Below, piece by piece: positions 21,224 to 29,929 of a stretch of 64,000 bases of DNA. Position numbers and translations under genes: made by a program. Every line of letters begins with the position of its first letter. Positions within the stretch are counted from its first letter, which is position 1. The stretch covers positions 2,976,001 through 3,040,000 of the forward strand of contig NZ_JAUSYL010000001.1 in NCBI RefSeq assembly GCF_030816895.1, given 5' to 3'. The stretch is from Clavibacter sp. B3I6 (GTDB lineage: Bacteria > Actinomycetota > Actinomycetes > Actinomycetales > Microbacteriaceae). A model generated the notes under the pieces. That model was not told the origin of the DNA, did no database searches, and saw only the letters and a list, made by a program, of their open reading frames with translations.

Positions 21224-21733
21224 ATGACCCCGACGAGCCCGTCCGCCAGGTCCCTCCGCAGGAGGGGGCTGGCGGCCGGGCTCGTCCTCGTCGTGGGCAC
21301 CTCGCTCGGCGGCTGCAGCCAGGTGGGCGAGGCCGTCCGCGACGCGGCCCACGAGGGCGCCGAGCAGGTGCGCCACGGCGTCGAGGACGTCGTGGGCGAC
21401 ACCCTCGGCAAGGTCCAGGTGTCGAACGACGGGCACGTCCCCGACTCGTTCCCCTCCGACGCCGTGCCGTTCGCCGAGGGGCAGCTGCTCGGCGGGGGAG
21501 CCGCGCCCGACGACGCCGGCTGGGTCGCGCAGGTCCAGGTGCCGGACGTCGCGGGCGGGTTCGCCGACGCGCGGGCGCGGCTCGAGGCCGCGGGCTATGC
21601 CGCCGGCGAGGTCGCGGCCGACGACGCGCGCGGGTACGGGCGGTTCACGACCGACGCGTGGACCGTCATCGTCACGGTGTCCGCGGACCTCGGGTCGCCG
21701 GTCGCGACGTACGTCGTGCTGCGCGCGGCCTGA
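21224..21733 (+). CDS. Small predicted lipoprotein of unknown function
   Basis: A 169-residue product with a basic N-region (LRRR), a hydrophobic core and the lipobox SLGGC, lipid Cys at residue 31. The mature part begins with an amphipathic helix (VGEAVRDAAHEGAEQV), then a globular domain of roughly 100 residues containing GGFADARARLEAAGY and ending in alternating strands (TVIVTVSADLG). I do not recognise a named family. It starts 6 nt after the typA stop and is probably cotranscribed with it. It converges on efeB with a 59-nt gap. Confidence 0.7.
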   Translation: MTPTSPSARSLRRRGLAAGLVLVVGTSLGGCSQVGEAVRDAAHEGAEQVRHGVEDVVGDTLGKVQVSNDGHVPDSFPSDAVPFAEGQLLGGGAAPDDAGWVAQVQVPDVAGGFADARARLEAAGYAAGEVAADDARGYGRFTTDAWTVIVTVSADLGSPVATYVVLRAA

Positions 21734-21792
21734 GCCGCTGGGGCCGGTGCTGCCGCCGCCGCTGCTCCCGCCGTGGCCCCCCGCCCGGCCGG

Positions 21793-23088
21793 TCAGGAGG
21801 CGAAGAGCGTCTCGCCGACGAAGCCGTCGCGGCCCGCGCCCGGCGGGACCGCCCAGATCCCGCTGCCCACGTGGCGCAGGTACTCGTTCATCGCGTCGCG
21901 CGCGAGGCTCCGCTGGATGGGGATGAACTGCGTGCGCGGATCGCGCTGGAACGCGAGGAAGAACAGGCCCGCGTTGAGCCGCCCCAGGTCGTCGTTGCCG
22001 TCGACGAAGTTGTAGCCGCGGCGGAGGAGCACGGCGCCGGCGTTCGCGTCCGGGTGCGCGAGCCGCACGTGCGACGCCGGGTCGATCAGCGGGGCGTCGC
22101 CGCGACCGGTGGCGTGGAAGTCCGGGGCCGTCGTCTCCGTGCCGCCGCTGAGCGGCGCGCCGGATCCCTTCGTGCGGCCGACGACGCGCTCCTGCTCGCG
22201 GAGCGACGCGCGGTCCCACGTCTCGATGGTCATGCGGATCCGGCGGGCGACGAGGTAGGAGCCGCCCTGCATCCACGCCTCGGCGGGCGAGGACCCGGCG
22301 TCGGCCCAGACGTGGTCCTCGACCTGGCTGGTGTCCTCGGACTTCACGTTCGCCGTGCCGTCCTTGAAGCCGAAGAGGTTCCGCGGCGTGACCTGCGCGC
22401 GGCTGGTCGACGACGTGCGGCCGAAGCCGAGCTGCGACCACCGGATGGCGGCGCGGCCGAAGGCGATGCGCGACAGGTTGCGGATGGCGTGCACGGCCAC
22501 CTGCGGGTCGTCGCTGCACGCCTGGATGCAGAGGTCGCCGCCCGTCGCCTGCGGCACGAGCGCCTCGCCGGGGAAGCGCGGCAGATTGACGAGGGCGGCG
22601 GGACGGCGGTCGGCGATCCCGAAGCGGTCGACGCCGTCCGCGGTCGTGAACAGCGACGGGCCGAGGCCGAACGTGATGGTGAGGCCGGCGGGCGGCAGGT
22701 CGAGCGCCTCGCCCGTGTCGTCCGGCGGGGAGTCGTAGGGGCCGTCGACCGCACCGAGGGCGCCCGCGGATCCGCCCGCCGTCATGCGCGCGGCCGCCGC
22801 GCTCCAGTCGCGGAGGAGCGAGACGAGGCCGGCCCGGTCGATGTCGGCCACGTCGAACGCGGCGAAGTGCAGGCGGTCCTGCGCGGGCGTGGTGATCCCC
22901 GCCTGGTGCGGACCGTGGAACGCGTAGGTGACGCCGCCCGCGGCCTGGCGCGCGCCCGCGAAGGCGCGGTCGGCCATCACGCCGCCGGCCGCCCCGACGA
23001 GGCCGCCGCCGAGCGCGCCGGCGCCCAGGAGGCCGAGGACGCCGCGGCGGGAGATGCCGCCCGGGGCGACGGTGCCGTGGTCCGCCAT
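21793..23088 (-). CDS. efeB: EfeB, Tat-exported DyP-type haem peroxidase of the iron uptake system
   Basis: A 431-residue DyP-type peroxidase. The N-terminus is a twin-arginine signal (SRRGVLGLLGAGALGGG), so the protein folds with haem in the cytoplasm and is exported by Tat. The family motif GxxDG appears as FGFKDGTAN, and the C-terminal region has QRGYNF-like RRGYNFVDG and FFLAFQRDP stretches typical of EfeB/DyP. With EfeO and EfeU it forms the ferrous/haem iron uptake system; EfeB is thought to oxidise or deferrochelate the substrate outside the membrane. Its ATG overlaps the efeO stop (ATGA), and it is the last gene of efeU-efeO-efeB. Confidence 0.93.
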   Translation of the reverse strand: MADHGTVAPGGISRRGVLGLLGAGALGGGLVGAAGGVMADRAFAGARQAAGGVTYAFHGPHQAGITTPAQDRLHFAAFDVADIDRAGLVSLLRDWSAAAARMTAGGSAGALGAVDGPYDSPPDDTGEALDLPPAGLTITFGLGPSLFTTADGVDRFGIADRRPAALVNLPRFPGEALVPQATGGDLCIQACSDDPQVAVHAIRNLSRIAFGRAAIRWSQLGFGRTSSTSRAQVTPRNLFGFKDGTANVKSEDTSQVEDHVWADAGSSPAEAWMQGGSYLVARRIRMTIETWDRASLREQERVVGRTKGSGAPLSGGTETTAPDFHATGRGDAPLIDPASHVRLAHPDANAGAVLLRRGYNFVDGNDDLGRLNAGLFFLAFQRDPRTQFIPIQRSLARDAMNEYLRHVGSGIWAVPPGAGRDGFVGETLFAS

Positions 23089-24272
23089 CAGCCGACGAGC
23101 GCGCCGGTGAGCCGGGACAGGGGCTCGGCCAGCGCGTTCACGCCGTCCGCGAGGCCCTTGACCTGCTCGGTCGTGAGCTGGTCGTAGGGGGTGAAGCCGC
23201 GGTCGAGGGAACCGTACGCCGCGAGGTCCTGCTCGAGGGAGGAGAACTGCGCGTCGAGGGTCGCGACCAGCTCCGGGTCCTTCGGGGCGACGATGTCGCG
23301 CACGCCCTCGTACGCGACGCGCGCGCCCTCGAGGTTGGCCTGGAAGTCCCAGAGGTCCGTGTGCGACCAGATCTCCTCCTCGCCGGTGATCTTGCCGGAG
23401 GCGACCTCGTCCATCAGCCCGACGGCGCCGTTGGAGACCGTGGAGATGTCGACCGAGAACCCGTCCGCGTGCACCGCGTCGTAGAGCCGCTGCGTGTCGG
23501 CGGTGAGCTCCTGGGCGAAGTGCGCGCGATCCGCCGTGGTGAGCGGCGTGTAGACGTCGCCGCCGTTCGCGTCGGGCGCCGGCTGCCAGAGGTCCTTCTC
23601 GATGCGGTGCCAGCCGGTCCACTCGGTGCCGGGCTCGACGTCGGCCTCGCGGAAGTCGATCTCCGGGTCGAGGTCGCCGAACGACTCGGCCACCGGCTCC
23701 ACGCGCTCGTAGTACGCGCGGGCCGTGGGGTAGAGCGCGCGGGCCCGCTCGTCGTCGCCCGCGAGGTACGCGTCGGCGAACTCCTCGGTGGCGGGGAGGA
23801 GGCGCCCGATCTGGTCCTTGACGTACGCGAGATACGCGGCGGCGGCGTCCTGGCCCTGCTGCTCGGCATCACCCGCGAGCGCGACCTGGTCGCCCGTGAC
23901 GGTGAAGGGCGTGCGGCCCACGCCGCCGCCCACCATGCCGGGCTTGCAGACGGTGTAGTAGTCGCCCGGCTGCACCGTGAGCACGAGGTCGCGCTCGATG
24001 CCGGGGCTCACGTTCTCGACCTCGCCGACGATGCGGAGGCGGTCCTCGGCGAGCAGGTAGAACTCCGTCACCTGGTCCGTGGAGTTCGTGACGTGGAACG
24101 ACACGGTGCCGCTCGGCGCGGTCGCCGCGGACACGGTGCACGCGTCGGCCGAGCTGTCCACCGCGAGCTGCGTGATGCCGGGGGAGGCGGCGGGGGCGTT
24201 GGCGACGCATCCGCTGAGGGCGAGGGCGGCGCCGGCCAGCAGGGCGGCGGCGGGGAGGGTCGAGCGCGTCAT
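23088..24272 (-). CDS. efeO: EfeO, iron-binding lipoprotein with cupredoxin and M75 domains
   Basis: A 394-residue exported lipoprotein, lipobox ALSGC with Cys22. Residues about 35-130 form the cupredoxin-like (EfeO_Cup) domain. The rest is the M75 imelysin-type helical domain, with its HxxE metal motif in GWHRIEKDLW and the later HTDLWDFQANLEGA. EfeO is thought to bind iron and pass it to the EfeU permease. The ATG has GAGG 5 nt upstream. It starts 83 nt after the efeU stop and ends overlapping the efeB start. No truncation or odd residues are seen. Confidence 0.93.
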   Translation of the reverse strand: MTRSTLPAAALLAGAALALSGCVANAPAASPGITQLAVDSSADACTVSAATAPSGTVSFHVTNSTDQVTEFYLLAEDRLRIVGEVENVSPGIERDLVLTVQPGDYYTVCKPGMVGGGVGRTPFTVTGDQVALAGDAEQQGQDAAAAYLAYVKDQIGRLLPATEEFADAYLAGDDERARALYPTARAYYERVEPVAESFGDLDPEIDFREADVEPGTEWTGWHRIEKDLWQPAPDANGGDVYTPLTTADRAHFAQELTADTQRLYDAVHADGFSVDISTVSNGAVGLMDEVASGKITGEEEIWSHTDLWDFQANLEGARVAYEGVRDIVAPKDPELVATLDAQFSSLEQDLAAYGSLDRGFTPYDQLTTEQVKGLADGVNALAEPLSRLTGALVG

Positions 24273-24355
24273 GGGTCCTCGGGGGGAGCGGGCCGGCGGT
24301 GCCGGGCGGTGGATGGAGCGGGGAGGGAAGGAGGGGAGCGGGAGCGGGGCCGCGG

Positions 24356-25267
24356 TCAGCGCGCGGCCGGCGCGTCGACGACGCGGGGCGCGGCGTGGGC
24401 GTCTGCGGCGGGGCCGGGGCCGGGCGCGGCTTCCGCACCGGCGGCGGGGGCCGGCCGCGCGCGCCGCCCGCGACGGGAGAGGGCGAGGTAGACCGTGAGC
24501 GTCGGCACCACGTACAGCACCCACGTGATCCCCTCGAGCCACGTGGTGGCGGGGGAGAAGCCGACGGTGCCCTTGAGGAGCGTGCCGTACCAGGATCCGG
24601 GCGGCACGGCGCCGGAGACGTCGAACGCGAGCGCCCCGAGCCCCGGCAGGATCCCCGCCTCCTGCAGGTCGTGCACGCCGTATGCGAGCACGCCGCCGGC
24701 CACGACGATGAGCAGCGCCCCGGTCCAGGTGAAGAAGCGCGCCAGGTCGATGCGGAGCACGCCCCGGTAGACGAGCCAGCCGAGCCCGACCGCGGTGACG
24801 AGGCCGAGGCCCGCGCCGACGAGCGGCATGGTGGTGGAGCCCGTGGCCTGCACGGCCGACCAGAGGAACAGGGCCGTCTCGATGCCCTCGCGGCCGACCG
24901 CGAGGAACGCGACCGCCACGAGGCCCCACGCGGCGCCGGCGATGGCCCGGTCGACCGCGCCCTGCAGCTCGGACCGCATGTCCTTCGCGGTGCGGAGCAT
25001 CCAGAACACCATCCAGGTGACGAGGCCCGTCGCGACGATGGAGAGGGATCCGCCGATCGCCTCCTGCGCCTCGAACGTGAGGCCGTAGGCGCCGTAGGTG
25101 AGGATCGCGCCGACCGAGAGCGACAGGAGGACGGCCAGGCCGACCCCGGTCCAGAGCCGGCCGAGCACGTCGCGCCGGCCGATCTTGACGACGTAGGCGA
25201 TGAGGATCGTGACGACCAGCGCGGCCTCGAGGCCCTCGCGCAGGCCGATCAGGTAGTTCGCGAACAC
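24356..25267 (-). CDS. efeU: EfeU, FTR1-family iron permease
   Basis: A 303-residue permease with about seven transmembrane helices. Two iron-binding REXXE motifs are present: REGLE at residues 10-14 and REGIE in the fourth helix (about 133-137), as in yeast Ftr1 and E. coli EfeU. GTG 25267 is chosen because it begins the standard FANYLIGLREGLEA start and has GGAGAG 8 nt upstream; an ATG further upstream has no such site. After the last helix the C-terminus is a 40-residue Ala/Pro/Arg-rich tail. It is the first gene of efeUOB, with a DtxR-type iron box in the region divergent from the PIG-L gene. Confidence 0.93.
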   Translation of the reverse strand: MFANYLIGLREGLEAALVVTILIAYVVKIGRRDVLGRLWTGVGLAVLLSLSVGAILTYGAYGLTFEAQEAIGGSLSIVATGLVTWMVFWMLRTAKDMRSELQGAVDRAIAGAAWGLVAVAFLAVGREGIETALFLWSAVQATGSTTMPLVGAGLGLVTAVGLGWLVYRGVLRIDLARFFTWTGALLIVVAGGVLAYGVHDLQEAGILPGLGALAFDVSGAVPPGSWYGTLLKGTVGFSPATTWLEGITWVLYVVPTLTVYLALSRRGRRARPAPAAGAEAAPGPGPAADAHAAPRVVDAPAAR

Positions 25268-25328
25268 GCGTGCGCCTCTCCGGGCAGCGGACGCGACGAG
25301 GCGTCCCATTGCTCGTGGTGGGGAAATG

Positions 25329-25349
25329 TAGGTGAGCCTTGCCTTACCT
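25329..25349 (-). promoter_or_regulatory. Iron box (DtxR/IdeR-type operator) upstream of efeU
   Basis: The plus strand carries AGGTGAG, six bases, then CTTACCT; these arms form an imperfect inverted repeat. Overlapping 15-mers in this stretch match the actinobacterial DtxR/IdeR consensus AGGTWAGSCTWACCT at about 13 positions (hand alignment). It lies about 60 nt before the efeU start, within the only AT-richer stretch nearby. It fits iron repression of efeUOB; the repressor gene is not in the window. Confidence 0.65.
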
Positions 25350-25417
25350 CGTGCACAGTAGCGCGGGGGCGGCAGCGCGTCCAGTCGGGTCCCCAGGAGG
25401 GGCGGCGGGGTCGCGGA

Positions 25418-25423
25418 TAGGAT
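25418..25423 (+). promoter_or_regulatory. -10 box (TAGGAT) of the PIG-L gene, leaderless
   Basis: TAGGAT ends 6 nt before ATG 25430, too close for a ribosome site, so the message is probably leaderless. No convincing -35 box. Confidence 0.5.
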
Positions 25424-25429
25424 CGCCCG

Positions 25430-26809
25430 ATGACCTCCGGCACGTCCCGACGCCCCGCTCGGGCCGCCCGCACCCGTCGTCCCGACCGCGAGCACGTGCT
25501 GTTCGTGCACGCGCACCCCGACGACGAGAGCATCGTCACGGGCGGCACCATCGCGCAGCTCGTGCGGGACGGCGTCCCGGTCACCGTCCTCACGTGCACG
25601 CGCGGGGAGCGCGGCGAGGTCATCCCGGCGGAGCTCCGCCACCTGGAGGGCGACCTGCGGGCGCTCGCCGACCACCGCGAGACCGAGCTGGCCGACGCCA
25701 TGGCCGCGCTCGGCGTCGACGACCACCGATTCCTCGGCGACGCGGACGCGCGCTGGCGCGGGCTCGAGCCGCGCCGGTACGTCGACTCCGGCATGGAGTG
25801 GGGCGAGGACGGGGTGCCCGTCGCGCTCCGGCCGCTGGACCCCGACTCGCTGTGCGCGGGCGACGAGGCCGACGAGGCGCGCGACGTGCTCGCCGTCATC
25901 GCGGACGTCGACGCCACGAGCGTCGTCACCTACGACGACCACGGCGGATACGGCCACCCCGACCACGTGCGCACGCACGTCATCGCGACCTGGGCGGCGG
26001 AGGAGGCGGGGATCCCCGCGTACCTCGTCACCACGACGCGGTCGTCGGCCCGGGAGGCGCACGACCTCGTCGCGGCGCGCGGCCGCTTCCCCGCGCCGGA
26101 CCCGGACCCGGCGGGCGTGCTCGTGCTGTCGGACGACGCCGTCGACCTCCGGGTGGACGCGACCGACGTGCTCGACCGGAAGATCCGCGCGGTCGCCGCG
26201 CACCGCACGCAGACCGTCGTCGACGGCGACCAGTTCGCGCTCTCGCACGGGATCGGCGCGCCCGTCTCGCCCGTCGAGTCGTACCGGATCCACCGCCCGG
26301 TCGGCGCCCTGCCCGACGACGACGGCGCCCCGCGGCCCCCGCGCGGCGCGCAGCGCGTCGGCACCGCGGTCGCCTGCCTCGTGCTGGGCCTGATCGTGGG
26401 CGCGGTCGGCACGGCCGCGCACCGGGCCACCCTCCCCGTCGGCGGCGCCGTGCTCCCGGTCGGGCTCGTGCTCGCCCTCGCCACGCTCGCCTGCCTGCTC
26501 GTCGCCCTCCGCCTGCTCCTCGTCGACCGCGTGCACGCGCTGTGCCTCGGGCTCGGCGTCGTCGCCGCCGTCGCGGTGCTCGGCACGCGGGGCCCGAGCG
26601 GATCCGTGCTGTTCCCCGACGACGGCCTGAGCCAGGTCTGGGCGGTCGCCCCCGCGATCCTCGTCGCGGCGGTCGTCGTGTGGCCGCGCTTCTCGCGGAG
26701 CGCGCCCGCGGGCGGCACCTCGGGCGGCGCGGGGACCGGCCCGGACGGCGCTCCCGGGGCGGCACCGGCCGACCCCGCCCCGGCCGGGACGGGTCCGCGC
26801 GCCGCGTAG
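25430..26809 (+). CDS. PIG-L (MshB-like) deacetylase fused to a C-terminal membrane domain
   Basis: A 459-residue two-part protein. Residues 20-295 are a PIG-L zinc deacetylase with the HPDD motif at 29-32 and the second metal-ligand motif GHPDHVRTH near 178. The extra length before that motif, with a YVDSGMEW stretch, is like MshB, which deacetylates GlcNAc-inositol in mycothiol synthesis. Residues about 318-425 form a four-helix membrane domain, starting GTAVACLVLGLIVGAVG. In many actinobacteria a separate small membrane protein gene follows mshB and precedes the ferredoxin gene; here the two appear joined in frame. Deacetylase family is certain; MshB identity is likely from context. Confidence 0.85.
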   Translation: MTSGTSRRPARAARTRRPDREHVLFVHAHPDDESIVTGGTIAQLVRDGVPVTVLTCTRGERGEVIPAELRHLEGDLRALADHRETELADAMAALGVDDHRFLGDADARWRGLEPRRYVDSGMEWGEDGVPVALRPLDPDSLCAGDEADEARDVLAVIADVDATSVVTYDDHGGYGHPDHVRTHVIATWAAEEAGIPAYLVTTTRSSAREAHDLVAARGRFPAPDPDPAGVLVLSDDAVDLRVDATDVLDRKIRAVAAHRTQTVVDGDQFALSHGIGAPVSPVESYRIHRPVGALPDDDGAPRPPRGAQRVGTAVACLVLGLIVGAVGTAAHRATLPVGGAVLPVGLVLALATLACLLVALRLLLVDRVHALCLGLGVVAAVAVLGTRGPSGSVLFPDDGLSQVWAVAPAILVAAVVVWPRFSRSAPAGGTSGGAGTGPDGAPGAAPADPAPAGTGPRAA

Positions 26810-26812
26810 ACT
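26807..26812 (+). promoter_or_regulatory. -10 box (TAGACT) upstream of the ferredoxin gene
   Basis: TAGACT overlaps the stop codon of the PIG-L gene and lies 38 nt before GTG 26851, leaving space for the GGAAGGA site at 26834-26840. The -35 region is poorly matched. Confidence 0.35.
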
Positions 26813-26850
26813 CGTCCGGGCCGCACCGCTCCCGGAAGGACCCGCCCGAA

Positions 26851-27171
26851 GTGACCTACGTCATCGCCCTGCCCTGTGTCGACGTCAAGGACCGCGCCTG
26901 CATCGACGAGTGCCCGGTGGACTGCATCTACGAGGGCGAGCGGTCGCTCTACATCCACCCGGACGAGTGCGTGGACTGCGGCGCCTGCGAACCCGTGTGC
27001 CCCGTCGAGGCGATCTACTACGAGGACGACCTGCCGGAGAAGTGGTCCGACTACTACACGGCCAACGTCGAGTTCTTCGCGGAGATGGGCTCGCCCGGCG
27101 GCGCGACGAAGGTCGGCGTGATCCACGCCGACCACCCCGTGATCTCGGTCCTCCCGCCCCAGGCCGGCTGA
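26851..27171 (+). CDS. fdxA: 7-Fe ferredoxin
   Basis: A 106-residue ferredoxin with one 3Fe-4S-type motif near the N-terminus (Cys9, Cys17, then CPVDC) and a classic 4Fe-4S motif CVDCGACEPVCP (about 40-51). This is the actinobacterial FdxA pattern. It is a small cytoplasmic electron carrier, for example for cytochromes P450 or oxidoreductases; the partner is not known here. GTG 26851 follows GGAAGGA by 10 nt. The dapC gene starts 5 nt downstream, an arrangement conserved in many actinobacteria. Confidence 0.95.
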   Translation: MTYVIALPCVDVKDRACIDECPVDCIYEGERSLYIHPDECVDCGACEPVCPVEAIYYEDDLPEKWSDYYTANVEFFAEMGSPGGATKVGVIHADHPVISVLPPQAG

Positions 27172-27176
27172 CCCCC

Positions 27177-28277
27177 ATGGCCCTCGGCGAGCTCCCCGAC
27201 TACCCCTGGGACCTGATGGCCCCGTACGCCGAGCGGGCGCGGCGTCACCCGGACGGGATCGTCGACCTGAGCATCGGATCGCCCGTCGACCCGACGCCGA
27301 CCCTCATCCGCGATGCGCTCGCCTGGGCCACCGACGCGCACGCGTACCCGACCACGGTCGGCACCCCGGAGCTCCGGCGCGCGATGGTCGAGTGGCACGC
27401 CCGGCGCCGCAATGCGACGCTCGACGTCGACCAGGTGCTCCCGACCATCGGGTCGAAGGAGATGGTGGCCTGGCTGCCGTTCATGCTCGGCCTGGGGGAG
27501 GGCGACGCGGTCGTGCACCCGCGCGTCGCGTACCCGACCTACGCCGTCGGCGCGGCGCTCGCCGGCGCCCGGAGCGTGCCCGCCGACGTCCCGGCGGACT
27601 GGCCCGCGGACACGCGGCTCGTCTGGCTGAACTCGCCCGGCAACCCCGACGGCCGCGTCCTCGGCGTCGATCAGCTGCGCGCGGCGGTCGCCCGGGCGCG
27701 CGAGCTCGGCGCCGTCATCGCGAGCGACGAGTGCTACGCCGAGCTCGGCTGGGAGGGGGAGTGGGCCGACGGCCCGACGCCCTCGATCCTCGACGCGCGC
27801 GTGGTCGGCGACGACCACCGGGGCGTCCTCGCGCTGTACTCGCTGAGCAAGCAGTCGAACCTCGCCGGCTACCGGGCCGCGCTCGTCGCGGGCGACCGGG
27901 ACGTGATCGCCCGGCTGATCCGCGTGCGCAAGCACGCCGGTCTCCTCCCGCCCGCGCCGCTCCAGCACGCCATGACGGTGGCGCTCGGCGACGACGACCA
28001 CGTGCGCGCGCAGCGGGAGCTCTACCGCGCCCGGCGCGCGACCCTGCGGCCCGCGCTCGAGGACGCCGGCTGGCGAATCGACGCGAGCGAGGCGGGCCTC
28101 TACCTGTGGGCGACCCGCGGCCGCGACGCCTGGGAGGGCATCGCGGAGCTGGCCGACCTCGGGATCCTCGCGGGCCCCGGCACCTTCTACGGCGACGCGT
28201 CGCCGGAGCACGTGCGCCTGTCCCTCACGGCGAGCGACGAGCGCGTCGAGGCGGCGGCCGCGCGGCTGCGCTCCTAG
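27177..28277 (+). CDS. dapC: Succinyldiaminopimelate aminotransferase (DapC-type)
   Basis: A 366-residue class I/II PLP aminotransferase. Landmarks are VDLSIGSPVDPTP (about 30-42), AYPTTVGTPELRRA, the substrate stretch LNSPGNPDG (about 154-162), SDECYAELGW, and the PLP lysine Lys225 in SLSKQSNLAGYR. Position after fdxA and the PVDPTP start are typical of actinobacterial DapC, which makes N-succinyl-diaminopimelate for lysine and peptidoglycan. The length is normal. The ATG lies 5 nt after the ferredoxin stop without a strong ribosome site, so it is probably coupled to fdxA. Confidence 0.88.
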   Translation: MALGELPDYPWDLMAPYAERARRHPDGIVDLSIGSPVDPTPTLIRDALAWATDAHAYPTTVGTPELRRAMVEWHARRRNATLDVDQVLPTIGSKEMVAWLPFMLGLGEGDAVVHPRVAYPTYAVGAALAGARSVPADVPADWPADTRLVWLNSPGNPDGRVLGVDQLRAAVARARELGAVIASDECYAELGWEGEWADGPTPSILDARVVGDDHRGVLALYSLSKQSNLAGYRAALVAGDRDVIARLIRVRKHAGLLPPAPLQHAMTVALGDDDHVRAQRELYRARRATLRPALEDAGWRIDASEAGLYLWATRGRDAWEGIAELADLGILAGPGTFYGDASPEHVRLSLTASDERVEAAAARLRS

Positions 28278-28325
28278 CGCACGCGTGGCACGACCTCCAA
28301 CGGATCGACGCGGATGCTGGCGGAG

Positions 28326-28355
28326 GCGACAGTGTCCCGGTCGGCCCTTTAGGCT
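28326..28355 (+). promoter_or_regulatory. Promoter of gltA
   Basis: GCGACA (28326-28331), an 18-nt spacer and TAGGCT (28350-28355). The implied leader is about 90 nt and ends with AGGAGG (28441-28446) before GTG 28451. It occupies the 173-nt gap after dapC. Confidence 0.5.
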
Positions 28356-28450
28356 GTAGTCGGTTCGGACCCGGCGCCGTGAACGGTGCCACGAGCGCCC
28401 GCAGGCGCGGATCTGTCCGACCGATCCGACACCAGACTCGAGGAGGCGCC

Positions 28451-29774
28451 GTGACCGATGGCGGGCAGCAGGCGGACGACCGGCAGGCGGACGAGCCGCA
28501 GAAGGCCACGCTGACGTACCCGGGCGGCCGGGTGGAGTTCCCCATCCTCCCCGCGGTCGACGGCGCGTCCGGCATCGACATCTCCGGGCTCACCCGGCAG
28601 ACCGGGCTCACGACGCTCGACAACGGCTTCGTCAACACGGCGGCGACGCGCTCGGCCATCACGTACATCGACGGCGACCAGGGCATCCTCCGCTACCGCG
28701 GCTACCCCATCGAGCAGCTGGCGCGGCAGTCGAGCTACCTCGAGGTGGCCTGGCTCCTCATCCACGGCGAGCTGCCCACGGCCGACGAGCTCGCGAAGTT
28801 CGACGACGGCATCCGCCGCCACACGCTCCTCCACGAGGACTTCAAGGGCGTGTTCCGCGCCCTGCCCACCAACGCGCACCCGATGTCGGTGCTCTCCAGC
28901 GCGGTCTCCGCGCTCTCCACCTACTACGAGGACTCGCTGAGCGTCCACGACCCGGAGCAGGTCGAGATCTCGACGCTGCGCCTGCTGGCGAAGCTTGCCG
29001 GTCATCGCGGCGTACGCGCACAAGAAGAGCCTCGGCCAGGCGTTCCTCTACCCGGACAACTCGCTGTCCTTCGTCGACAACTTCCTCCGCCTGAACTTCG
29101 GCAACAACGCCGAGCCCTACGAGGTGAACCCGGTCGTCAGCCGCGCGCTCGAGCGCCTGCTGATCCTGCACGAGGACCACGAGCAGAACGCGTCGACGTC
29201 GACCGTGCGGCTCGTCGGATCCACCGAGGCCAACATGTTCGCCTCCGTCTCGGCCGGCATCGGCGCGCTCTTCGGCCCGCTGCACGGCGGCGCGAACGAG
29301 GCCGTGCTCTCCATGCTGGGCCGCATCCGCGACTCCGGCGAGGGCGTCGACCGCTACGTCGAGCGCGTGAAGAACAAGGAGGACGGCGTCCGCCTCATGG
29401 GCTTCGGGCACCGCGTCTACAAGAACTTCGACCCGCGCGCGCGCCTCGTGAAGGAGAGCGCCGACGAGGTGCTGGAGGCCCTCGGGATCCAGGACCCGCT
29501 GCTCGACATCGCCAAGGAGCTCGAGGCCGTCGCGCTCGCGGACGACTACTTCATCGAGCGGAAGCTGTACCCGAACGTGGACTTCTACACGGGCGTCATC
29601 TACAAGGCGATGGGCTTCCCCACGCGCATGTTCACGGCGCTGTTCACGATCGGGCGCCTGCCCGGCTGGATCGCGCACTGGCGCGAGATGAACGAGGACC
29701 AGACGACCAAGATCGGCCGCCCCCAGCAGCTCTACATCGGCCAGCCGGCCCGGGACCTCCCCCCGCGCGACTGA
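28451..29774 (+). pseudogene. gltA: Citrate synthase, frameshifted by one extra base
   Basis: Citrate synthase condenses acetyl-CoA and oxaloacetate at the entry of the TCA cycle. The first 181 residues are normal (ATLTYPGGRVEFPIL, RYRGYPIEQLA). The frame breaks at TT 28995-28996; dropping one T restores LLAKLPVIAAYAHKKSLGQ and the rest, a 440-residue protein of normal length. The second part holds active-site regions FGPLHGGANEAV and GFGHRVYKNFDPRA with their His and Asp. No other damage is seen, and loss of a central TCA enzyme would be surprising, so an inserted base in the sequence is the better explanation. GTG 28451 has AGGAGG 4 nt upstream. Confidence 0.92.
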
Positions 29775-29820
29775 CCCGCCCCGCACCACGGAGGCTCCCG
29801 AACAGGGGGCGTCCCGAGGC

Positions 29821-29850
29821 CGCCGATCCGTGTACCCGCGCGGATCGGCG
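29821..29850 (+). terminator. Inverted repeat after gltA, terminator or operator
   Basis: CGCCGATCCG and CGGATCGGCG form a perfect 10-bp inverted repeat around a 10-nt centre. It lies 46 nt after the gltA stop and covers the -35 position of the kinase promoter, so it may be a terminator, an operator, or both. Confidence 0.45.
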
Positions 29851-29853
29851 ACC

Positions 29854-29859
29854 TAGACT
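29854..29859 (+). promoter_or_regulatory. -10 box (TAGACT) of the kinase/surface-protein operon
   Basis: TAGACT lies 70 nt before ATG 29930. The expected -35 position, 29831-29836, reads TGTACC and is weak, and falls inside the inverted repeat 29821-29850. Confidence 0.4.
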
Positions 29860-29929
29860 CGACTGCACCGACAACCCGCCCGCCGCCCGCAACAGCCCCT
29901 GCCGTCGGTCCGAACCCGAAGAGGGGGCC

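Noticed and set aside
28995..29774. A separate gene starting at TTG 28995
   Set aside because: Its product is the second half of citrate synthase, continuous with the frame broken one base earlier.
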